Source: Legionella rowbothamii
GTDB taxonomy: Bacteria; Pseudomonadota; Gammaproteobacteria; Legionellales; Legionellaceae
Direction of reading: 5' to 3'
NCBI RefSeq assembly: GCF_900639985.1
Contig: NZ_CAAAIM010000001.1
Location: 186,001-250,000 of the forward strand
Length of the DNA: 64,000 nt
Part shown: piece by piece, positions 8,782 to 17,651 of the stretch
Layout: the number at the start of each line of letters is the position of its first letter
Position numbering within the stretch: position 1 is the first letter of the stretch
The notes under the pieces: model-generated
Told to the model about the DNA's origin: nothing
Databases searched by the model: none
Seen by the model: the letters and a program-made list of their open reading frames with translations, nothing else
Position numbers and translations under genes: made by a program

Positions 8782-9390
8782 TTACTTACTTTTTTCTGGT
8801 TTAGCAGCTTTTGTTGACAATAAATGTAACTGATTTGTAACAAAACTTGGACTTGTTGACAAGTGGCCTACAGACGCAACCAATCCATAATAATTAGGGC
8901 ACAGATACATCACTGTGTCATCAGGCATAACTTTATAAAAAACATATTTATAATCACAATAACTTGGTTTGCTAAATAGGGCAACCTGCATTACCGGTGT
9001 CCCTGGTTTTTTATTTTCAATGAAAATGGCATTAATCCATATATTGATTACAATTAAAAAAGCGCCAACAACTACTAAAGCATTAATAAAGGTAGCAATA
9101 TAATTAAAAACTGGATGCCCACTACTCAAGTGCATGATGACACGAATCAGTGCAACTAGTAAAACCACTAGAGTAAAGGAATAAATTGCTGCATTCGTAT
9201 AATCAAAATAGGTACTAAAAATTTGATTTCCAGAAAATTGGAAGTGAATAAGCACAGCAATAAGGCTAATCCAAAGAGAGGAAATAATATACTGAATAGC
9301 TTTTCTTTTCATTCCAATAATTAAATGCACCAATGCAATTAATGGAAAAAAATATTGAATAACTTGAGCCAGCGTGTACATTAAATTCAT
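8782..9390 (-). CDS. lssZ: LssZ-like membrane protein
   Basis: A 202-residue hydrophobic protein with about four membrane segments in its first 125 residues, then a soluble C-terminal part of roughly 75 residues with two cysteines (SYCDY, YLCPNYYG). I find no enzymatic motif. The name rests on position: it follows an unmistakable LssY on the same strand, and the Legionella lss locus has the order lssX-Y-Z-A-B-D. The ABC transporter and membrane-fusion genes (lssB, lssD) are not downstream; a murein enzyme gene is. A 269-base gap separates it from lssY, so it may have its own promoter. Confidence 0.6.
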   Translation of the reverse strand: MNLMYTLAQVIQYFFPLIALVHLIIGMKRKAIQYIISSLWISLIAVLIHFQFSGNQIFSTYFDYTNAAIYSFTLVVLLVALIRVIMHLSSGHPVFNYIATFINALVVVGAFLIVINIWINAIFIENKKPGTPVMQVALFSKPSYCDYKYVFYKVMPDDTVMYLCPNYYGLVASVGHLSTSPSFVTNQLHLLSTKAAKPEKSK

Positions 9391-9659
9391 TTCTTAAATT
9401 AAAGCTTATTTTTCCTAGATTTACATATTTATATCAGGATTTTAAAGTGTTGGCTAGTCGTCATATCAAAAGAAATGGGGCTGTTTTTTTCTGATTAGGT
9501 TTAGCCGTGATATGGGAAACTAATGGGATTTACTTCAGTAGACTTAGCAAAACAATTTATACCGAATTAGCGTAGTTTGACCGCGGGTAATTCGATCTTG
9601 TATATGACACATAATCATGGATTTAATTAAGCAAGTACCGTTAGTTACACCCAATCAAT

Positions 9660-11699
9660 CTACGATTTTTGCCTAATTAAAATAATATACTGTTGTGTTG
9701 GATATGTTGTTGATTTAACCATTTCATCTGGAAGAATGATTTTTCGGACATTAAAAGTGCTCTGAACACTAGTTAGATAGTCCAGTGGATTAATCAAATT
9801 GGGAGTATAACCTAAGTTATTACGTGCTCTATTGACAGGGTTTCTCGGATGCAGACTTCCAATCCATAAAGGTTTTTTCGATTTAGAAAAATTATAATTT
9901 GATTCCCAAATCCTCAACTCCAAAGTTAAATTAGATTTGCTATCCGTATAAATCATGCTTAAAGAAGGTGCTTTATTTTCATATAACTGAGTTAGCAATG
10001 GTAAATTAATATTAGTGGGCTGGCTGTTTATCCACGTAAGCAAATTAGATAAAAATGATTCAGAATGTGTGGTCCATCCTTTTTGCGTTAGATGTTCCTC
10101 AAGAACTGTTAGATCTCCAGAATATTCAATATTAAATAAGCTAATCCTTTTTCCAATTCGATTTAGCCTGTAAATAGGTAATGCGGTTTTTTTTTGATTC
10201 CACCAAGCGGCTTCATCGAGAACAAACTCTTTATGATATGGAGTGTGGTTATACGAAAGAGTGTGAAAATTACAGTAAGTAGAAATTATAGTTCCAAAAA
10301 GGGTGCAGGCAAAAAGCGACAAAATCATATAAACTGCATTGTTTACTGTGACTGGCTTTAAAGGCCATCGCCTATAAAGTAAACAACAAAACAAACCGAT
10401 ACTTGCTCCGGCAAAATAAGAGGCCAATACATCCGTGAGCCAATAATCTCCTAAATAAAGAGCCCCAAAGCCACTTAAGCCTAGAATACTAAATACAAAA
10501 GTTTTTAATGTGTTGGTGAATGGAGAATAGATACTATTAATATAAAATAGAATAAACCCGTAAAAAGCAGAAGCTACGAGAATATGAGGTTCTGGATAGG
10601 AGGAGCCTGGCATGAGAACCAATAACCCTGGTGGTCTTGGGGTGTATACAAAATGAGAAAGTATAAAAATTAATAGGACACTGAAAAGAATTAAGCCACT
10701 GCTATAAATAATCGCTTTATAATTCTTGCTATAAATAAACCAGCAACAGCTTGCAATAAAAAGACAAACTATTGTGATTGTGGAAGTAAGTTGGGTACAA
10801 AAAATAAAAAAAACTACTAATACTAATGAATGGAAACTTTGAATAAATAAGTGGGTTGGGGTATTTATTGCATGAAGCCATTCTTCTTGGAGGGTTAATC
10901 CAGTAAATACAACAAAGCAAAAAAAACAGAATAGGGTTATAAGAACAAGTGAAGCAGTGGTGTCGTGATTTTTTTCATTTTTTGGGGTAATTGCCCGACA
11001 TAATGGCGATAATAGAGATTTCCGTTTTAATCGGTTAAGCCAAAAACTATGTAGGTTGCTTTTAAAGAAGTTGCTTAACTTCACAACAAGCCATTTTATC
11101 ATTAAGCTTATTAGCCAGAGAGCTCCCAAAAGAATGAGAATTATGACAAATAAATGGGTTGCGGAGTCTACTGAAAGTTCATGACTGGCTGCACCAATAA
11201 CGACTCCAGGCATTACATAAAGCAGGGACCACCCTATGGCAGATAAGAAGTTTGCAATAAGAAAACGCCATTGTGGCATATGCATTATGCCGGCAATAAC
11301 AGGAATAATTGAGCGTAACGGACCAACGAATCGGCCAATTAACACGCTTTTGCCACCATGTATTTCAAAAAAATCTTTGCCGTATTTGATCAAGGACGGG
11401 TATTTTTTAAAAGGCCAAATATCTGTTAATCGCTCACTGTAAACATAGCCTAGAGCATAGCTTAGGCTATCGCCAACCACTGCTCCAAGAATCGCAGCGA
11501 TTAGTGTCAGATCAATACGCATCGCCCCAGAACCTGCCAGCATTCCTATTGCCGTCATCGTGACGCTTCCAGGGACTATGCTGCCAATAATCGCTAAAGA
11601 TTCAGCTAATGAGATTAAAAAAGTAATGAGCAGAGCCCAATGAGGGTAATGTTGTAACCAGTCTTTAAGTGGTGCTACATAATCTACGAACAAACTCAT
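9660..11699 (-). CDS. lssY: LssY: DedA domain fused to PAP2-like and LssY C-terminal domains
   Basis: A 679-residue inner-membrane protein. Residues 1-200 form a DedA/SNARE-associated domain (SIVPGSVTMTAIGMLAG, GDSLSYALGY, GRFVGPLRSIIPVIAG). Residues about 240-460 are a multi-span PAP2-like region, and the remainder matches the soluble domain named after LssY. The PAP2 catalytic signature K-x6-RP / PSGH / SR-x5-H-x3-D is badly eroded: the RP, one His and the last Asp remain, but the segments read YTPRPPG, YPEPH and GALYLGDYWLTD, so the Lys, Arg and second His are missing. Phosphatase activity is therefore doubtful. It starts 9 bases after the lipB stop. Confidence 0.85.
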   Translation of the reverse strand: MSLFVDYVAPLKDWLQHYPHWALLITFLISLAESLAIIGSIVPGSVTMTAIGMLAGSGAMRIDLTLIAAILGAVVGDSLSYALGYVYSERLTDIWPFKKYPSLIKYGKDFFEIHGGKSVLIGRFVGPLRSIIPVIAGIMHMPQWRFLIANFLSAIGWSLLYVMPGVVIGAASHELSVDSATHLFVIILILLGALWLISLMIKWLVVKLSNFFKSNLHSFWLNRLKRKSLLSPLCRAITPKNEKNHDTTASLVLITLFCFFCFVVFTGLTLQEEWLHAINTPTHLFIQSFHSLVLVVFFIFCTQLTSTITIVCLFIASCCWFIYSKNYKAIIYSSGLILFSVLLIFILSHFVYTPRPPGLLVLMPGSSYPEPHILVASAFYGFILFYINSIYSPFTNTLKTFVFSILGLSGFGALYLGDYWLTDVLASYFAGASIGLFCCLLYRRWPLKPVTVNNAVYMILSLFACTLFGTIISTYCNFHTLSYNHTPYHKEFVLDEAAWWNQKKTALPIYRLNRIGKRISLFNIEYSGDLTVLEEHLTQKGWTTHSESFLSNLLTWINSQPTNINLPLLTQLYENKAPSLSMIYTDSKSNLTLELRIWESNYNFSKSKKPLWIGSLHPRNPVNRARNNLGYTPNLINPLDYLTSVQSTFNVRKIILPDEMVKSTTYPTQQYIILIRQKS

Positions 11700-11708
11700 A
11701 TGGGCTCA

Positions 11709-12308
11709 TTAACTAAATTGTTGTAGAAAATATTGCGTGAATTGTTGATTGACTTCTTCAAATGATACTTTAGGATAAAAATGACTGATTTGTGTCATTT
11801 CCATTTTAGCAAATCCACAAGGGTTAATTCCTAAGAATGGTTTTAAATCCATATCAACATTCAGTGCAATTCCATGATAGGTACATCCATTTTTGACTCG
11901 TAAACCAATCGAGGCAATTTTTTGTTCTTTAACATAAACACCAGGAGCCCCGCAACGAATGGTTGCTTTAATATCATATTGAATTAGGACAGATATTAAT
12001 GTTTGCTCCAATTGAGAAACTAAGGTTCTAACACCTAGATTTTTTCGATTTATATCCATTAAAATATAAGCAACCAATTGGCCTGGGCCATGATAGGTTA
12101 CTTGCCCGCCTCGATCGGATTGAACGACTGGTATGGAAGCGGGATTTAAAATATGTTCAGGTTTTCCTGCTTGACCTTGGGTATAGACAGCGTGATGTTC
12201 TAACAGCCATAGCTCATCGTGAGTTTGGGCGTCTCGATTTAATGTAAACTCTTTCATCTGTAACCAAACATCACTATAGTTTTGAATGCCAAGCTGTCGT
12301 ATTTGCAT
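11709..12308 (-). CDS. lipB: Octanoyl-[acyl-carrier-protein]:protein N-octanoyltransferase
   Basis: LipB moves the octanoyl chain from acyl carrier protein to the lipoyl domains of 2-oxoacid dehydrogenases, the first step of lipoate assembly. The family blocks are all present: [20 protein letters not shown], the lysine-bearing [19 protein letters not shown], and the catalytic cysteine in GINPCGF. Length (199) is normal. Its start codon shares one base with the stop of the upstream DUF493 gene, and lssY follows closely, so the four genes from dacA to lssY could form one transcript. Its substrate AceF is encoded about 8 kb away. Confidence 0.93.
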   Translation of the reverse strand: MQIRQLGIQNYSDVWLQMKEFTLNRDAQTHDELWLLEHHAVYTQGQAGKPEHILNPASIPVVQSDRGGQVTYHGPGQLVAYILMDINRKNLGVRTLVSQLEQTLISVLIQYDIKATIRCGAPGVYVKEQKIASIGLRVKNGCTYHGIALNVDMDLKPFLGINPCGFAKMEMTQISHFYPKVSFEEVNQQFTQYFLQQFS

Positions 12309-12571
12309 TATAGGACCATTTTAATATCGGGATGTTTTGTCACGTCTTGATAAAATGCATCAAGCATCGCCTGATTTTCTGCATAAACAACTACTGTAAT
12401 TGCCAAAAAATTATTTTCCTTACTTGGCTTATGAGTAATTTTCTCTTGCTCAATTGTTGGAAAATGTTTTAGCGTTATTTCCCTAATTTCTTTAAGAAAC
12501 GATGGGGAATTATTCCCCATTATTTTTATAGGAAAATGACAGGGAAATTCAATTAAGGTTGTTTTAGTCAT
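12308..12571 (-). CDS. ybeD: YbeD/DUF493 family protein
   Basis: An 87-residue protein of the YbeD (DUF493) family, which has an ACT-like fold and no firmly assigned activity. The family pattern is visible as [13 protein letters not shown] near the N-terminus and [24 protein letters not shown] toward the C-terminus, ending in DIKMVL. The dacA-ybeD-lipB order is the same as in E. coli, which strongly supports the call. It lies 8 bases after dacA and overlaps lipB by one base. Confidence 0.88.
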   Translation of the reverse strand: MTKTTLIEFPCHFPIKIMGNNSPSFLKEIREITLKHFPTIEQEKITHKPSKENNFLAITVVVYAENQAMLDAFYQDVTKHPDIKMVL

Positions 12572-12579
12572 CTTATACC

Positions 12580-13821
12580 TTAAGAGCCAAACCAGCTTCT
12601 AAATGTTAAGCGAATGGAGTCTTTCATACGAGTAAAAAAGCCTCCAGACTCGACATCTTGTAATGCATAAACAGGACGAGTCGCCACAACGTTATTATCA
12701 AACTGTACAACTAAATCACCTACTTTGTCTCCTTTTTTAATTGGTGCTTCTAAATAAGAAGGGATCTTGGTTGATACATTCAGGCGTTGATATTGGCCAG
12801 TAGGTATCGTAATGAATTGCTCTTCATTCAAACCTACAGATATTTTATCTGCTGTTCCTTTGTAAAGAGGAAGTTCAGTAACTGCTTGGCCTTTTTTATA
12901 AAGTTGATGCGTTTCAAAGAATCTAAAACCATAGTTTAATAATTTTTCGCTATCGTCCGCACGTGATGAGTCACTTGGCTCGCCTAAAACAACGGCTAAT
13001 AGGCGCATATTATCTCGTTTTGCTGAGGATACCAGGCAAAAACCAGCTTCGTTAGTATGGCCTGTTTTTAAGCCATCGACCTGGTTATCACGCCATAAAA
13101 GACGATTTCTGTTGGGTTGGCGGATTCCATTATACGTAAACCATTTTTGTTTGTACCAGTCATAGTATTGTGGGAAATCAACAACCAAGGCTCTACCGAG
13201 AATAGCCAAGTCTTTTGCAGTTGTATATAGGTTTGCATCAGGTAAGCCGGTACTGTCTGTAAAATGGCTATTTTTCATGCCTAGGTTTTGAGCTTGCTGA
13301 TTCATCAGATCGGTGAATGAGTTTTCCGTTCCACCAACATGTTCCGCCATTGCTACGCAAGCATCATTACCTGAATCAACGATAATTCCTTTAAGTAAAT
13401 CCTCAACGGGAACTTGTTGACCTTCTTTTATGAACATTCGTGAGCCACCTATTTTCCAGGCCTCTTTGCTCACACGAACCAGGTCAGTTAAATGGATTTG
13501 CTCATGCTGGAGCGCATTTGAGATAACATATAAAGTCATCATCTTAGTTAAACTGGCAGGAGGCAAGCGTTCTTCGCTATTTTTTTCAGCAATAATTTTT
13601 CCACTGTTTACATCAATAAGAATGTAGGCTTTAGCGTTCAGTATTGGGGCTGCCGGAGTAACTAGTGGTTTATTGGTAACCGTTGGAGATGGCCTTTCAA
13701 GATCCGCATTAGGCGTTGGCCTTTCTAAGGTGTCTGTTCCATCAGCAAAAGTATTTGTTGATTGAACGAATAAAGTGATAAGAAACAATGTAGTCAATAA
13801 AAAAGACGTTGCACGTGTCAT
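12580..13821 (-). CDS. dacA: Serine-type D-Ala-D-Ala carboxypeptidase (PBP5/6 family)
   Basis: A low-molecular-weight penicillin-binding protein that removes the terminal D-alanine from peptidoglycan stem peptides. A signal peptide (about residues 1-26) precedes a Pro-rich linker. The three active-site motifs are in place: SLTK (in LPPASLTKMMTLYV), SGN (DSGNDACVAMAEH) and KTG (DGLKTGHTNEAG). A C-terminal beta domain and a final amphipathic stretch (FFTRMKDSIRLTFRSWFGS) probably anchor it to the outer face of the inner membrane. Length, 413 residues, is normal. It heads the ybeD-lipB group. Confidence 0.93.
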   Translation of the reverse strand: MTRATSFLLTTLFLITLFVQSTNTFADGTDTLERPTPNADLERPSPTVTNKPLVTPAAPILNAKAYILIDVNSGKIIAEKNSEERLPPASLTKMMTLYVISNALQHEQIHLTDLVRVSKEAWKIGGSRMFIKEGQQVPVEDLLKGIIVDSGNDACVAMAEHVGGTENSFTDLMNQQAQNLGMKNSHFTDSTGLPDANLYTTAKDLAILGRALVVDFPQYYDWYKQKWFTYNGIRQPNRNRLLWRDNQVDGLKTGHTNEAGFCLVSSAKRDNMRLLAVVLGEPSDSSRADDSEKLLNYGFRFFETHQLYKKGQAVTELPLYKGTADKISVGLNEEQFITIPTGQYQRLNVSTKIPSYLEAPIKKGDKVGDLVVQFDNNVVATRPVYALQDVESGGFFTRMKDSIRLTFRSWFGS

Positions 13822-14130
13822 GTTTTTACCTGATATGGGTTACAAAATGTCATATCTTACCACAGGCTAGGGCAAGCGACCAATTAACAGATTAAGAAAT
13901 ATTGAATTATTTTATAAAATTACGCCTATTTATACCATTGGCAATTAAAGTAATTTAGCACATAATTTTTATTATTAATTCATATGGGTCTTATATCTGT
14001 CTATTCGGTTTATATTAAAACTCTTTGAGTTTGATTTTTGTGATTATCGGTTTTTTTTCCAGTTAATCCTTCGAAAATTCATAATCTTTCTGTATATTAC
14101 AGCAAACATTTATTTCAAATTTGGGAATTT
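13822..14130. other. Divergent control region between dacA and rlpA
   Basis: This 309-base AT-rich gap separates two divergent cell-wall genes and must carry both promoters. The rlpA promoter is listed separately at 14070-14098. I see no convincing dacA promoter, operator or small gene. Confidence 0.5.
14070..14098 (+). promoter_or_regulatory. Candidate sigma-70 promoter of rlpA
   Basis: TTCGAA at 14070-14075 and TATATT at 14093-14098 are separated by exactly 17 bases and lie 32 bases before the rlpA start codon. The -10 element is good and the -35 element is weak. Confidence 0.5.
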
Positions 14131-14970
14131 ATGAGAAAGATACTTATTGCTGTAGCAATCTTGTTATCAGGTTGCCAAACTACAAATCAGTCTCTTAACT
14201 CTGGGGTGTCAGGAAACAAACACGCTGCAAAAAGTACCCAGCAGAATAGAAACCAAGCGATTTATAATCGATATAAAAATAAAGGAAATCGCTACATTCA
14301 AGCTCAGGATGGAGCGCCTATTAAAGACCCTAAAATGAGTTTTAAAGAACCTATTCCGGCTAAAGAGCCTTTAAGCCGTTATGGGAATCCTACGGAATAT
14401 AACGTAGATGGTAAAAACTATCAGGTGATGACAAATACACACCGATATAAAGCGCGCGGAATGGCTTCATGGTATGGAACTAAGTTTCATAAACAACGAA
14501 CTTCAAGTGGTGAGCCATATAACATGTATGTTATGTCGGCAGCACATAAGACCTTGCCATTACCTACTTACGTACGTGTAAAAAACTTAAATAATGGAAA
14601 GGTAGCCATAGTCAAAGTAAACGATCGAGGCCCGTTTCATTCTGATCGTATAATCGACCTATCTTATGCAGCAGCATTAAAGCTGGGAGTGTTTCCTAAA
14701 GGTACGGCTCTTGTTGAGATCGAAGCATTAGCGGGTCCTGCGACTGAGGGGCGCTATTTTATCCAAGCAGGGGCTTTTGTAACGGCAACATCGGCAAAGC
14801 AGCTGAAGGCGAAATTAGATCGCTTATCGCGCGCTCCCGTAACAATAGAACACTATAAAAAACACTATATTGTTCGAGTAGGGCCATTTACTAGTAAGAA
14901 TATGGCGGACAATTTAAAACAAAAATTAGCACGTAATGGCGTAAAAGATACTTTTTCTGTTTTGATTTAG
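14131..14970 (+). CDS. rlpA: Septal ring lytic transglycosylase RlpA family lipoprotein
   Basis: RlpA is an outer-membrane lipoprotein; in Pseudomonas it cleaves denuded glycan strands at the septum. The N-terminus has a short signal peptide ending in the lipobox LLSGC (Cys16). The double-psi beta-barrel domain spans about residues 105-200, with ASWYGTKFHKQRTSSGEPYN carrying the conserved Glu and VNDRGPFHSDRIIDLS carrying the conserved Asp. A SPOR domain that binds denuded peptidoglycan occupies about residues 205-279. The protein is somewhat short because the linker is brief. It is apparently monocistronic. Confidence 0.9.
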   Translation: MRKILIAVAILLSGCQTTNQSLNSGVSGNKHAAKSTQQNRNQAIYNRYKNKGNRYIQAQDGAPIKDPKMSFKEPIPAKEPLSRYGNPTEYNVDGKNYQVMTNTHRYKARGMASWYGTKFHKQRTSSGEPYNMYVMSAAHKTLPLPTYVRVKNLNNGKVAIVKVNDRGPFHSDRIIDLSYAAALKLGVFPKGTALVEIEALAGPATEGRYFIQAGAFVTATSAKQLKAKLDRLSRAPVTIEHYKKHYIVRVGPFTSKNMADNLKQKLARNGVKDTFSVLI

Positions 14971-15019
14971 CAGCGGTATATGGAATAATTAACATAAGTC
15001 GATGTAGAACTTGAAAAAA

Positions 15020-15125
15020 CGTCATCCTGAAGTGTTTACGACGAAGGCTTTTTGAATGTGGGGCATAGATAGTTTATAACTCTTATGTCAAATTCAAGAG
15101 ATTCCTTATTGCATTCGAGATGACG
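15020..15125. repeat. Intergenic element with CGTCATCCTGA / GATGACG ends
   Basis: The gap between rlpA and the antiporter gene contains about 106 bases bounded by CGTCATC at 15020-15026 and its complement GATGACG at 15119-15125. Inside is GACGAAGG. Similar wording (CCATCCTGAGG, CGGCGAAGGATCT, CGAGATGA) recurs before secA at 45423-45500, and a rearranged form lies at 23955-24000. It looks like a degenerate dispersed repeat rather than a gene. Confidence 0.5.
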
Positions 15126-15177
15126 AGCTTAAGTGATATCAAAATTAGTTTAATTTTAATGGTGAGGTGTTCGATCA

Positions 15178-16350
15178 ATGCATGAAGGCTCTGTCTTTTA
15201 TACTATATTTTTAATTTTTGCTGGGGCTGCATTTTTATCGACGCTGGTATTGTATACCAAGCAATCATTATTAGTTGCCTATATTCTGCTTGGCGCCATC
15301 CTTGGCCCTTGGGGGATGAGGCTGGTACCTGATGTGACTACAGTACAGCAAGTAGGTGACATAGGGATTGTGTTTCTTTTGTTCTTGTTAGGCTTGCACT
15401 TACAACCACAAAACCTGGTGCATATGCTCAAGAAGGTAACTTGGATTGCTTTAGTTAGCTCACTTCTTTTTGCTGTCCTCTCTTATTGTGTTGGTCGCTA
15501 TTTTGGGCTTACAGTAACTGAATCATGGATTTTAGGTGGGGCGATGATGTTCTCCAGCACAATCATCGGCTTAAAATTATTGCCTACAACTATTTTACAT
15601 CATCAGCATACCGGTGAGGTTATGATCAGTGTGTTGCTTATGCAAGACGTTATTGCGATTGTGGTGCTGATTTTAATTAATGGAGCGCAAAAAACCGGTG
15701 GACTTTCATGGGATGACGTCTTCTTAGTAGGCCTTGCCTTACCCGCATTATGTCTGTTTGCATTTGCCTTTGAAAAACATATTTTAATTAGGCTATTAGC
15801 TCGTTTTGATAGAACCCAAGAATATGTCTTTTTATTGTCTATTGGCTGGTGTCTTGGCTTGTCGGTATTAGCACAGAAAATAGGTCTTTCTGAAGACATC
15901 GGTGCGTTTGTAGCCGGGGTAGCTTTAGCTGCAAGTCCGATCTCTCTTTTTATCGCAGAAAGTTTAAAACCGTTAAGAGATTTCTTTTTGGTGATGTTTT
16001 TCTTTTCTATTGGTGCAACATTCAATTTTGGTTTTGCGGGACAGGTAATTGTTCCAGCAGTTATTCTGTCTGCGTTACTTTTAATTGTTAAACCGGCATT
16101 TTTTTACCTGTTATTAGAAAAGTCTGGTGAAAAGAAACAGGTTTCTAAAGAGGTGGGTATTCGATTGGGACAGGCTAGTGAATTCTCTTTGCTTGTTGCA
16201 AGCATTGCATTAAGTTCTAAACTTATTTCAGAGTTAGCTTCTAATCTAATTCAAGCAACAACTATTTTAACCTTTATTGTTTCTTCCTACTTGGTTGTGC
16301 TGAGATACCCAACCCCTATAGCACTGTCTGATAAAATGCGTAAGGATTAA
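15178..16350 (+). CDS. Cation:proton antiporter, CPA2 family
   Basis: A 390-residue inner-membrane protein with about 12 hydrophobic segments and the features of the KefB/RosB-type CPA2 family: an early LLVAYILLGAILGPWG block, IGIVFLLFLLGLHLQP, ESWILGGAMMFSSTIIGLKLL, and a second-half segment SEDIGAFVAGVALAASPI followed by LRDFFLVMFFFSIGATF. It ends after the membrane domain, with no TrkA-N nucleotide-binding domain, so it is shorter than KefB/KefC and nearer to the short CPA2 exchangers. The ion (sodium or potassium) cannot be read from the sequence. ampE begins five bases after its stop. Confidence 0.8.
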   Translation: MHEGSVFYTIFLIFAGAAFLSTLVLYTKQSLLVAYILLGAILGPWGMRLVPDVTTVQQVGDIGIVFLLFLLGLHLQPQNLVHMLKKVTWIALVSSLLFAVLSYCVGRYFGLTVTESWILGGAMMFSSTIIGLKLLPTTILHHQHTGEVMISVLLMQDVIAIVVLILINGAQKTGGLSWDDVFLVGLALPALCLFAFAFEKHILIRLLARFDRTQEYVFLLSIGWCLGLSVLAQKIGLSEDIGAFVAGVALAASPISLFIAESLKPLRDFFLVMFFFSIGATFNFGFAGQVIVPAVILSALLLIVKPAFFYLLLEKSGEKKQVSKEVGIRLGQASEFSLLVASIALSSKLISELASNLIQATTILTFIVSSYLVVLRYPTPIALSDKMRKD

Positions 16351-16355
16351 TTATA

Positions 16356-17105
16356 ATGAAATTATTGGTCATATTATTGTGCTTGTTTAGTGAACGTTTT
16401 TTGGTTCATACCATTTCTTATCAACGGTTTTATTGGTTTGGTAATTATTATCAATCAATTAAAAACATTGCAGACAAACATGGCTTTTTTAGTAATCCTT
16501 GGGCTTTGCTAGGATTAATAGTATTACCTCTCATTGTTGCGACGGGATTTATTTATATATTACTTCACGGAATATTTTACGGTTTTATGGGAGTGATTTT
16601 AAATATCGTATTATTTTTTTATTGTTTGGGGCCTCAGAATGTCTTTTATCCTGTAACTCATTCGGAGACCGAAAATAGTAATGAGCTTGCTGGCAATTAT
16701 CTCTCTATGGTAAATCAACAGTTATTCTCAGTGATATTTTGGTACATTGTTGCTGGCCCAATTGTAATGGTGGCTTACCGATTAATCGCTTTATGTCGAA
16801 CTATTACTCCAGTTAGTTTTCAGGCAAATGAAATTGCTGATCTACTTGAATGGATACCGGCACGTTTGACTGTCCTTTTATTTTTATTGGTGGGAAATTT
16901 TCAACGTGGTTTTAAATTGTTTTCTAACTACCTTTTTGCCAAGCCAGATTTCAATAATGAAATGATCCGCGAATGTGGTTTGCAGGCTGCACGCACTAAT
17001 GATTCAGACGAAGTGCCTATGCCGATAGCTGAAGGACTTGTAGAGCATGCAATTATTGTTACGCTGGTACTCATTGCTTTGTTTACATTGATTTCTTGGT
17101 TGTAA
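16356..17105 (+). CDS. ampE: AmpE-like inner-membrane protein
   Basis: A 249-residue membrane protein of the AmpE/CobD-like family. AmpE is associated with AmpD in beta-lactamase regulation in enterobacteria, although its biochemical role is unclear. Evidence is the N-terminal LLCLFSERFLVHTISYQRFYWF, the central segment FSVIFWYIVAGPIVMVAYRLIA, and the late LLEWIPARLTVLLFLLVGNFQRGF that resembles CobD/CbiB proteins. Four membrane spans are visible. In E. coli ampDE lies just before the pyruvate dehydrogenase genes, and the same neighbourhood is seen here, which supports the call. Confidence 0.8.
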   Translation: MKLLVILLCLFSERFLVHTISYQRFYWFGNYYQSIKNIADKHGFFSNPWALLGLIVLPLIVATGFIYILLHGIFYGFMGVILNIVLFFYCLGPQNVFYPVTHSETENSNELAGNYLSMVNQQLFSVIFWYIVAGPIVMVAYRLIALCRTITPVSFQANEIADLLEWIPARLTVLLFLLVGNFQRGFKLFSNYLFAKPDFNNEMIRECGLQAARTNDSDEVPMPIAEGLVEHAIIVTLVLIALFTLISWL

Positions 17106-17238
17106 GAACAACATACCTCTACCGACTCCCGCGATTTATCTGCGGATCCTGAGTGCTTGATGTAATACTGGATTCTGCAGACACGCTGCGGAAGGTCGGA
17201 AAGGAAAATCATGTTATTTAAATAGACGGACTTAGTCG

Positions 17239-17622
17239 ATGAATTTTTTAATACGTATTTGTTTTTGTGTGCTATTACTTAGTCTCTTGGGCTGTGTATC
17301 GAAAGCTGGACTTCGAGGACAAGCTTTAGCTCCATGCACTGCTACATGCATGCAACATTTTGAGTTTTGTAAGCAAAATTGTGTTGATAATTGCCCTACT
17401 TGTTCTTGGAGTTCAACGCACCAATCTGCAGTAAATTTTTCAAAATATGTGAATGAGCGAAAAGTAGAGGGTAAAAAGGTAATGCGTGAGTTGAATTCTT
17501 ACCGCGATCCACTACAATGCCGCAAAGTTACATGTGATTGCATAGCTGATTTAATAGCATGTAAACAAAGTTGTTCAGGTGTAATCCATAAACGATTACA
17601 AGCGATACCTAATTGTGTTTAA
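17239..17622 (+). CDS. Cysteine-rich lipoprotein of unknown function
   Basis: A 127-residue protein that I do not recognise. It has a signal peptide and a good lipobox (LLGC, Cys19). The mature part contains a further 12 cysteines, arranged mostly as two clusters: one near residues 33-55 with spacings such as CTATC, CKQNC and CPTC, the other near residues 93-115 with CRKVTCDC and CKQSC. This pattern suggests disulfides or metal binding. It lies between ampE and aceE and its 3' end almost touches aceE, so it is probably expressed with the pyruvate dehydrogenase genes, but nothing links it to that enzyme chemically. Confidence 0.7.
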   Translation: MNFLIRICFCVLLLSLLGCVSKAGLRGQALAPCTATCMQHFEFCKQNCVDNCPTCSWSSTHQSAVNFSKYVNERKVEGKKVMRELNSYRDPLQCRKVTCDCIADLIACKQSCSGVIHKRLQAIPNCV

Positions 17623-17651
17623 TAGTTAAAAAGAATGTCGGGGACATGTTC

